Shown here: positions 6,901 through 10,022 of the stretch, piece by piece
Position numbering within the stretch: the first letter of the stretch is position 1
Layout of the letters: each line of letters starts with the position of its first letter
NCBI RefSeq assembly: GCF_937891315.1
Contig: NZ_CALAGI010000147.1
Span: forward strand, 1-10,022
Reading direction: 5' to 3'
Source: an uncultured Amaricoccus sp.
Lineage (GTDB): Bacteria; Pseudomonadota; Alphaproteobacteria; Rhodobacterales; Rhodobacteraceae
Length of the DNA: 10,022 bases
Position numbers and translations under genes: made by a program
The notes under the pieces: model-generated
Seen by the model: only the letters and a program-made list of their open reading frames with translations
What the model was told of the DNA's origin: nothing
Databases searched by the model: none

Positions 6901-6918
6901 TCCTTCGGCTCCGAAGGA
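6901..6918. promoter_or_regulatory. Perfect 8-bp inverted repeat upstream of the epimerase gene
   Basis: TCCTTCGG (6901-6908) and CCGAAGGA (6911-6918) are perfect inverted repeats with a 2-nt centre, in the 141-bp gap between the acyltransferase and epimerase genes. With no T run it may be an operator or a 3' stem for the acyltransferase message. A possible -10 (TAGATT, 6953-6958) lies downstream, but I see no good -35. Confidence 0.35.
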
Positions 6919-6973
6919 TGGTGGTGACTGGTCCGCGCGGGGCGCGGCGCGCTAGATTGTCGCCGGGACTTGT

Positions 6974-6979
6974 CGGAGA
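6974..6979 (+). promoter_or_regulatory. Ribosome binding site setting the epimerase start
   Basis: CGGAGA lies 5 nt before the ATG at 6985 and supports this start over an in-frame TTG at 6970. Confidence 0.6.
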
Positions 6980-6984
6980 CATCC

Positions 6985-7515
6985 ATGAAATTCATTGCCA
7001 CCGAACTCGACGGCGCGACGCTGGTCGAGATGGAGCCGCACCGGGACGAGCGCGGCTATTTCGCCCGGACCATGTGCGTCGAGGAATTCGGCCAGGCGGG
7101 GCTCGTCACCGGCTTTCCCCAGGCGAGCCAGTCGCATAATCTCCGGGCCGGCACGATACGGGGCATGCATTTCCAGGATCCGCCGCATGCCGAGACCAAG
7201 CTGGTGCGCTGCGTGCGCGGCGCGGTCTGGGACGTGATCATCGACCTGCGCCCCGGCTCGCCCAGCTACCGCCGCTGGCAGGGGTTCGAGCTCTCGGCGG
7301 CGAACGGACGGGCGCTCTTTATCCCCGAGGGCTTCGCCCACGGCTTCCAGACGCTGATGGACGAGACCGACGTGCTCTATCTCATCTCCGCGCCCTTCGT
7401 GCCCGGCGTGGGTCGCGGCGTACGCCCGGACGACCCCGCCTTCGCCATCCCCTGGCCGCTGCCGGTCAGCGTGATCAACGACAAGGACCGGAGCTGGCCC
7501 CTGGTCGAGGGCTGA
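6985..7515 (+). CDS. RmlC/RfbC-like sugar-nucleotide 3,5-epimerase
   Basis: This 176-residue cupin enzyme belongs to the dTDP-4-dehydrorhamnose 3,5-epimerase family, which epimerises C3/C5 of a 4-keto-6-deoxy sugar nucleotide in the cytoplasm. Visible features are HRDERGYF (19-26), the catalytic histidine in RGMHFQ (H62), K72 in TKLVRCVRGAVWDVIIDLR (71-89), FIPEGFAHGF (112-121), the catalytic-type tyrosine in VLYL (Y132) and the distal acidic residue in NDKDRSWP (D168). Compared with Salmonella RmlC, the lysine after that tyrosine and the following paired tyrosines are replaced (LISAPF), and the usual RW-DP motif reads RPDDP. It is convergent with the RfbF/SDR pair, so the natural substrate may be CDP- rather than dTDP-linked. 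That is an inference from context and residue changes. Fold and chemistry are well supported. Confidence 0.88.
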   Translation: MKFIATELDGATLVEMEPHRDERGYFARTMCVEEFGQAGLVTGFPQASQSHNLRAGTIRGMHFQDPPHAETKLVRCVRGAVWDVIIDLRPGSPSYRRWQGFELSAANGRALFIPEGFAHGFQTLMDETDVLYLISAPFVPGVGRGVRPDDPAFAIPWPLPVSVINDKDRSWPLVEG

Positions 7516-7518
7516 GGC

Positions 7519-7553
7519 GGAGTCCGATCCGGCAAAGCCGGCTCGTCCACTCC
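7519..7553. terminator. Nested hairpin just after the epimerase gene
   Basis: GGAGT (7519-7523) pairs with ACTCC (7549-7553), and inside it CCGGC (7529-7533) pairs with GCCGG (7537-7541) around AAA. The structure starts three bases after the epimerase stop. There is no T run, so termination or 3' end protection is inferred from position. Confidence 0.45.
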
Positions 7554-7569
7554 AGAGGCTTGATTTAAC

Positions 7570-7616
7570 GCAATATCCTGACCACGGAAGACGATTCCGT
7601 CTGGCCCGGATATTGC
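7570..7616. repeat. Nested inverted repeat in a convergent gap
   Basis: GCAATATCC (7570-7578) and GGATATTGC (7608-7616) are a perfect 9-bp inverted repeat. Between them ACGGAA (7584-7589) and TTCCGT (7595-7600) form a perfect inner stem with a 5-nt loop, and CC (7582-7583) can pair with GG (7603-7604) across a 2-nt bulge. The outer arms are more AT-rich than the surrounding DNA. A bidirectional terminator, a REP-like element or a small non-autonomous mobile relic are all possible. Confidence 0.5.
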
Positions 7617-7647
7617 TCCGGACCCCGCGGGCCGGAACCGCGCCGCC

Positions 7648-8685
7648 TCAGACGGCGGCGGGTTCGGTCCAGTAGAGGGTCGGGTCGATCTGGTTGGTCC
7701 GGCGGAGGTGCTTGATCTCCTTCAGACGGGTGAAGGGGTCGGCCTCGAACATCTCGCGGGTCAGGCCGATGCGCTCGAAGACGGCGCGCAGCTGGCGCGC
7801 CCCGCGCTCGGCGGTCCATTTCGTCTCGAATTCCGGCATATGCGCGCGGATCTTGGCGAAGGAGACGCGGTAGCTGCGATTGTCGCCACCCGAATCACCG
7901 ATGGTCAGCTCGCAGCCGGGGAAGGTCTTCGCCACGATCTCGGCGATCTCGCGGATCCGGTAGTTCTCGCTGTCGGCGCCGACATTGAACGCCTCGCCGG
8001 CCACCGCGTCGCGCGGCGCCCTGAGCGCGCAGAGCATCGCCTCGCAGATATCCTCGATATGGGTGATCGGCCGCCAGGGCGAGCCGTCGCTCGTCATGCG
8101 GATTTCCTTCAGCGTATGGGCGAAGCCCGCGAGATTGTTCAGCACGATGTCGAACCGCTGGCGCGGGCTCGCGCCATAGGCGGTGGCGTTGCGCATGAAG
8201 ACCGGGGTGAAATCGTCGTCCATCAGCGCGCGCACGTCCCGCTCGACCAGGATCTTGCACTTGGCATAGGCCGTCTGCGGCGCCAGATCCGAGGTCTCGG
8301 TGCGCATCTCGTCGCCGCCGGCGCCATAGGTCGAGCAGGAGGAGGCATAGACGAAGCGCTTCACGCCGGCGGCGCGGGCCTTTTCCGCGAGGCCCACCGA
8401 GCCGAGATGGTTGATCTGCATGGTGAGGCCGGGGTCGTTCTCGCCGATCGGGTCGTTCGAGAGTTCGGAGAGATGCACCACCGCGTCGAAACCCTGAAGA
8501 TCGGCGGCCTCGACACGCCGCAGATCCTTGGAGATCACCCGGGGATGCACCTTGGCATCGTCGAACAGCCAGCCCCGGCGGTAGTAGCCGGTATCGACCC
8601 CCACCACCTCGTGGCCGGCCTCGATCAGCTTCGGGCCCATGATCGCGCCGATATAGCCGTCGGCTCCGGTCAGAAGAACTTTCAT
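7648..8685 (-). CDS. Extended-SDR NAD-dependent sugar-nucleotide epimerase/reductase
   Basis: This 345-residue cytoplasmic enzyme of the NAD-dependent epimerase/dehydratase (WcaG-like) family has the Rossmann motif TGADGYIG (6-13) and an acidic cofactor-binding residue at D31 in GVDTGY. SSCSTYG (115-121) carries the catalytic Ser region, and Y140-A-K-C-K144 is the YxxxK pair. The C-terminal part (about 200-345) includes ITHIEDICEAM (208-218) and EAFNVGADSENYRI (231-244), and ends in a helical region with RLKEIKHLRRTNQIDPTLYW. The active site has SSCSTYG rather than the TDE-type or TSDK-type signature of 4,6-dehydratases, so it more likely epimerises or reduces a keto-sugar. ATG 8685 gives a start right at the Rossmann strand MKVLLTG. 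It lies 10 nt after the rfbF stop, a clear operon, with only a weak ribosome site. Its substrate is probably a CDP-sugar by context. Confidence 0.88.
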   Translation of the reverse strand: MKVLLTGADGYIGAIMGPKLIEAGHEVVGVDTGYYRRGWLFDDAKVHPRVISKDLRRVEAADLQGFDAVVHLSELSNDPIGENDPGLTMQINHLGSVGLAEKARAAGVKRFVYASSCSTYGAGGDEMRTETSDLAPQTAYAKCKILVERDVRALMDDDFTPVFMRNATAYGASPRQRFDIVLNNLAGFAHTLKEIRMTSDGSPWRPITHIEDICEAMLCALRAPRDAVAGEAFNVGADSENYRIREIAEIVAKTFPGCELTIGDSGGDNRSYRVSFAKIRAHMPEFETKWTAERGARQLRAVFERIGLTREMFEADPFTRLKEIKHLRRTNQIDPTLYWTEPAAV

Positions 8686-8695
8686 CGGATTGGTC

Positions 8696-9571
8696 TCAGC
8701 GTGAGGAGGCGGCGCGGGGCGCGCTGGCCTCGGATTCGGTTTCGGCGCGCGGTTCGGCTTCCGGTTCAGCTTCCGGTCCGGCTTCCGGCAGGGGCTCGTT
8801 CCAGACCTTCCAGGGCGCGGCGCCGCTGTCCCAGAGAACCTGCAGTACATGCTTGTCGCGCAGCGTGTCCATGTTCTGCCAGAAGCCCTTGTGGTGATAG
8901 ACCGAGAGCTGCTTGTCATCGACCATCGCGCGCAGCGGTTCCTGCTCCCAGACCGTGGCATCGCCCTCGATATAGTCGATGGCGGCGGGCTCGCAGACGA
9001 AGAAGCCGCCGTTGATCTGGTGGCCGTCGGCCGCGCTCTTCTCGCGAAAGCCGTTCACCAGATTGCCCTCGGCCGAGAAATCGAGCGCGCCGAACCGGCC
9101 GGGCTGGGTGACGGCGGTGACGGTGGCGAGCGTGCCCTGCGCGCGGTGGAAGGCGATCAGCCGGGTGATGTCGATGTCGCCGACGCCGTCGCCATAGGTG
9201 AGGCAGAAGGTCTCCTCGCCGAGATAGCGGCGCACCCGCCGGAGGCGGCCGCCGGTCATGGTCTCGAGCCCGGTATCGGCCAGCGTCACCCGCCAGGGCT
9301 CGGAGGACACCCGGTGCACCTCGACCGAATTGTCGTTGAGGTCGATGGTCATGTCATTGCTGGCATGGAAGAAGTCGAGGAAATACTGCTTGATGAGATG
9401 GCCCTTGTAGCCGCAGCAGATCACGAAGTCGTTGAGGCCGTGCGCGGAATAGATCTTCATGATGTGCCAGAGGATCGGCATCGACCCGACCTCGACCAGC
9501 GGCTTCGGCAGGACCACCGTCTCCTCGCTGATCCGGGTTCCGTAGCCGCCGGCGAAGATCACCACCTTCAT
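8696..9571 (-). CDS. rfbF: Glucose-1-phosphate cytidylyltransferase
   Basis: This 291-residue enzyme couples CTP and glucose 1-phosphate to CDP-glucose and pyrophosphate, the first step of CDP-linked deoxysugar synthesis. The nucleotidyltransferase signature is FAGGYGTRISEE (6-17), followed by PKPLVEVGSMPILWHIMKIY (22-41), NDFVICCGYKGHLIKQYF (47-64), EPWRVTLADTG (91-101), TYGDGVGDID (125-134, with the metal-binding Asp), PGRFGALDF (157-165), INGGFFV (186-192) and HKGFWQNMDTLRDK (227-240). The family core ends at APWKVW (252-257); about 34 further residues form an acidic Pro/Glu/Ala tail made by 12-bp repeats. ATG 9571 is supported by GGAGG eight bases before it and by homology starting at residue 1. 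It is the first gene of an operon with the SDR enzyme. Identity is clear; the later fate of the CDP-glucose is not. Confidence 0.95.
   Translation of the reverse strand: MKVVIFAGGYGTRISEETVVLPKPLVEVGSMPILWHIMKIYSAHGLNDFVICCGYKGHLIKQYFLDFFHASNDMTIDLNDNSVEVHRVSSEPWRVTLADTGLETMTGGRLRRVRRYLGEETFCLTYGDGVGDIDITRLIAFHRAQGTLATVTAVTQPGRFGALDFSAEGNLVNGFREKSAADGHQINGGFFVCEPAAIDYIEGDATVWEQEPLRAMVDDKQLSVYHHKGFWQNMDTLRDKHVLQVLWDSGAAPWKVWNEPLPEAGPEAEPEAEPRAETESEASAPRAASSR
8751..8786 (-). repeat. Three tandem 12-bp units at the 3' end of rfbF
   Basis: On the plus strand GGTTCGGCTTCC, GGTTCAGCTTCC and GGTCCGGCTTCC follow each other without a gap, each differing at one or two positions. In frame on the minus strand they encode PEAG/PEAE/PEAE, the acidic tail of the cytidylyltransferase. 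Less exact units continue to about 8735. Confidence 0.75.
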
Positions 9572-9579
9572 GGGAAGTC

Positions 9580-9584
9580 CCTCC
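9580..9584 (-). promoter_or_regulatory. Ribosome binding site of rfbF
   Basis: GGAGG on the minus strand, eight bases before the ATG at 9571. It settles the start against longer in-frame extensions reaching to 9832. Confidence 0.7.
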
Positions 9585-9841
9585 GGACAGTCGGGAGCGG
9601 AGCCTGGCCGCGGCGGGAAAGCCGGCCGCTTCGGGCGCCCGAACGTCGGGGTTCCCGGTGCTCTTTCCCCAGGTATCCCCCGGACCTGCGTTCCCGTGAA
9701 CCGCGGGCGCGCGAATGGCACTGATACACGAAACACCTCATGACCCTGGCAACAATGCCATTGGTCTATCCCAAGCCACTGCCGGGCGAAACATATCATA
9801 TCCGCGGGGCAGGGGGTAAGGGTGTCGCGCATCGCCGGCGC

Positions 9842-9859
9842 GGGCTCGGATGCGAGCCC
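9842..9859. promoter_or_regulatory. Perfect 7-bp hairpin or operator-like palindrome
   Basis: GGGCTCG (9842-9848) and CGAGCCC (9853-9859) are perfect inverted repeats around GATG. They lie 22 nt upstream of the candidate -35 of the plus-strand gene, a place where an activator or repressor dimer could bind. Confidence 0.35.
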
Positions 9860-9880
9860 TGGGTCTCGTGGCCTGATCCC

Positions 9881-9909
9881 TTTACAGAATCGCGGGAAAT
9901 TCGTTCAAT
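9881..9909 (+). promoter_or_regulatory. Candidate sigma-70-type promoter for the Tat-signal gene
   Basis: TTTACA (9881-9886, five of six -35 bases) and TTCAAT (9904-9909, four of six -10 bases) are separated by exactly 17 nt. This is the best promoter match in the window. The predicted leader is about 65 nt and includes the terminator-like hairpin at 9931-9956. Confidence 0.5.
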
Positions 9910-9930
9910 GACGGGCGGCGGTTTTCGGTC

Positions 9931-9956
9931 CGGCCTTTGGTCGTGGGCCGTTTTTT
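9931..9956 (+). terminator. Terminator-like hairpin with T6 in the leader of the Tat-signal gene
   Basis: CGGCC (9931-9935) pairs with GGCCG (9946-9950) and is followed immediately by six T (9951-9956). An alternative six-pair stem, CGGTCC with GGGCCG including one G-U pair, uses the same 3' arm. This is the only good intrinsic-terminator shape with a T run close to a gene in the window. It lies between promoter and start codon, so it could attenuate. The stem is short, so confidence is moderate. Confidence 0.4.
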
Positions 9957-9966
9957 CGATTGGTTC

Positions 9967-9972
9967 GAGGAG
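9967..9972 (+). promoter_or_regulatory. Ribosome binding site setting a GTG start
   Basis: GAGGAG lies eight bases before the GTG at 9981. It is the main evidence that this truncated frame is a real gene start. Confidence 0.65.
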
Positions 9973-9980
9973 TATTCCGC

Positions 9981-10022
9981 GTGAAGGGCAGGCGAGCGTT
10001 CCTGAAATCGGTGACGGGGGCG
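9981..10022 (+). CDS. N-terminus of a probable Tat-exported protein (partial)
   Basis: Only the first 14 codons are in the window: (M)KGRRAFLKSVTGA, starting at GTG. The pattern R-R-x-F-L-K is the twin-arginine signal core, and the S-V-T-G-A that follows begins the weakly hydrophobic segment expected after it. Proteins with such signals are exported folded through the Tat system. A strong ribosome site (GAGGAG) and an upstream promoter candidate support a real start. The mature protein is outside the window, so no function can be given. By context it might act on the surface glycan in the periplasm. That is a guess. Confidence 0.65.
   Translation, partial: MKGRRAFLKSVTGA

Larger units (their letters stand above)
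9572..9980. other. Divergent intergenic region (409 bp)
   Basis: This region separates rfbF (minus) from the Tat-signal gene (plus) and holds no convincing gene. It contains a relatively AT-rich patch (9714-9800) with inverted repeat AATGGCA (9714-9720) / TGCCATT (9756-9762), a perfect 7-bp hairpin (9842-9859), a plus-strand promoter candidate and a terminator-like hairpin. I found no minus-strand promoter with good hexamers at normal spacing. TTGCCA (rc of 9745-9750) with GTGTAT or TGTATC downstream is the best, and it is poor. Confidence 0.55.

Noticed and set aside
8751..8786. Short regular repeats as a CRISPR array
   Set aside because: The units are 12 bp, directly adjacent, without spacers, and in frame within a coding region.
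8686..8961. Upstream extension of the SDR enzyme frame
   Set aside because: The frame stays open into rfbF, but the Rossmann strand MKVLLTG starts at 8685 and the extension would overlap the rfbF coding region by over 250 bases.
7708..9015. 435-codon plus-strand open frame opposite the SDR gene and the end of rfbF
   Set aside because: It spans two well-supported genes on the other strand and has no motif of its own.
9716..9735. TGGCAC resembling half of a sigma-54 promoter
   Set aside because: The required GC dinucleotide at the -12 element is missing at the right spacing.
9572..9832. Upstream extension of the rfbF frame
   Set aside because: GGAGG at 9580-9584 and immediate homology from the ATG at 9571 make the longer start unnecessary.

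Overview
This is a very GC-rich window (roughly 70% by eye). Codons end almost always in G or C and the genes are tightly packed. Together with the protein styles this suggests an alphaproteobacterium, perhaps of the Rhodobacterales type. The lineage is an inference from composition and protein similarity. No marker gene is present. The content is that of a surface-polysaccharide (capsule, exopolysaccharide or O-antigen) locus.

Layout. (1) 1-181, plus: the last 59 residues of an ABC exporter ATPase. (2) 221-1036 and 1119-3341, both minus: a probable two-gene operon. The first-transcribed gene is a 740-residue protein whose N-terminal half is a decayed relative of the DUF616/TOD1-type glycosyltransferase and whose C-terminal half is a separate conserved domain. 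The second gene is a compact, intact DUF616-type glycosyltransferase. (3) 3342-3626: a divergent control region. (4) 3627-4733, plus: an FAD oxidoreductase of the L-2-hydroxyglutarate oxidase (LhgO) family. (5) 4825-6840, plus: an OafA-type membrane O-acyltransferase with a C-terminal SGNH domain and its own likely promoter. (6) 6985-7515, plus: an RmlC/RfbC-type sugar-nucleotide 3,5-epimerase. (7) 7516-7647: a convergent gap with two nested inverted repeats. (8) 7648-8685 and 8696-9571, both minus: an operon transcribed in the order RfbF (glucose-1-phosphate cytidylyltransferase), then an extended-SDR NAD epimerase/reductase. (9) 9572-9980: a divergent control region. (10) 9981 to the end, plus: the first 14 codons of a gene with a twin-arginine signal.

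How the genes may work together. RfbF would make CDP-glucose. The SDR enzyme and the RmlC-like epimerase would convert a CDP-linked keto-sugar derived from it, although the expected CDP-glucose 4,6-dehydratase (RfbG) is not in the window. The DUF616 proteins would act in glycan assembly, the OafA protein would O-acylate the glycan, and the ABC exporter may flip or export it. The roles of the LhgO-like enzyme and the Tat-targeted protein are not evident from the sequence.

Most notable points: the probable pseudo-glycosyltransferase fusion beside its intact paralogue; related 12-bp repeat units that build acidic low-complexity tails or linkers in two different proteins; an RmlC-like enzyme with altered nucleotide-side residues next to a CDP-sugar synthase; several perfect inverted repeats at gene boundaries, one with the stop codon in its loop; and a terminator-like hairpin with a T6 run in the leader of the Tat-targeted gene.
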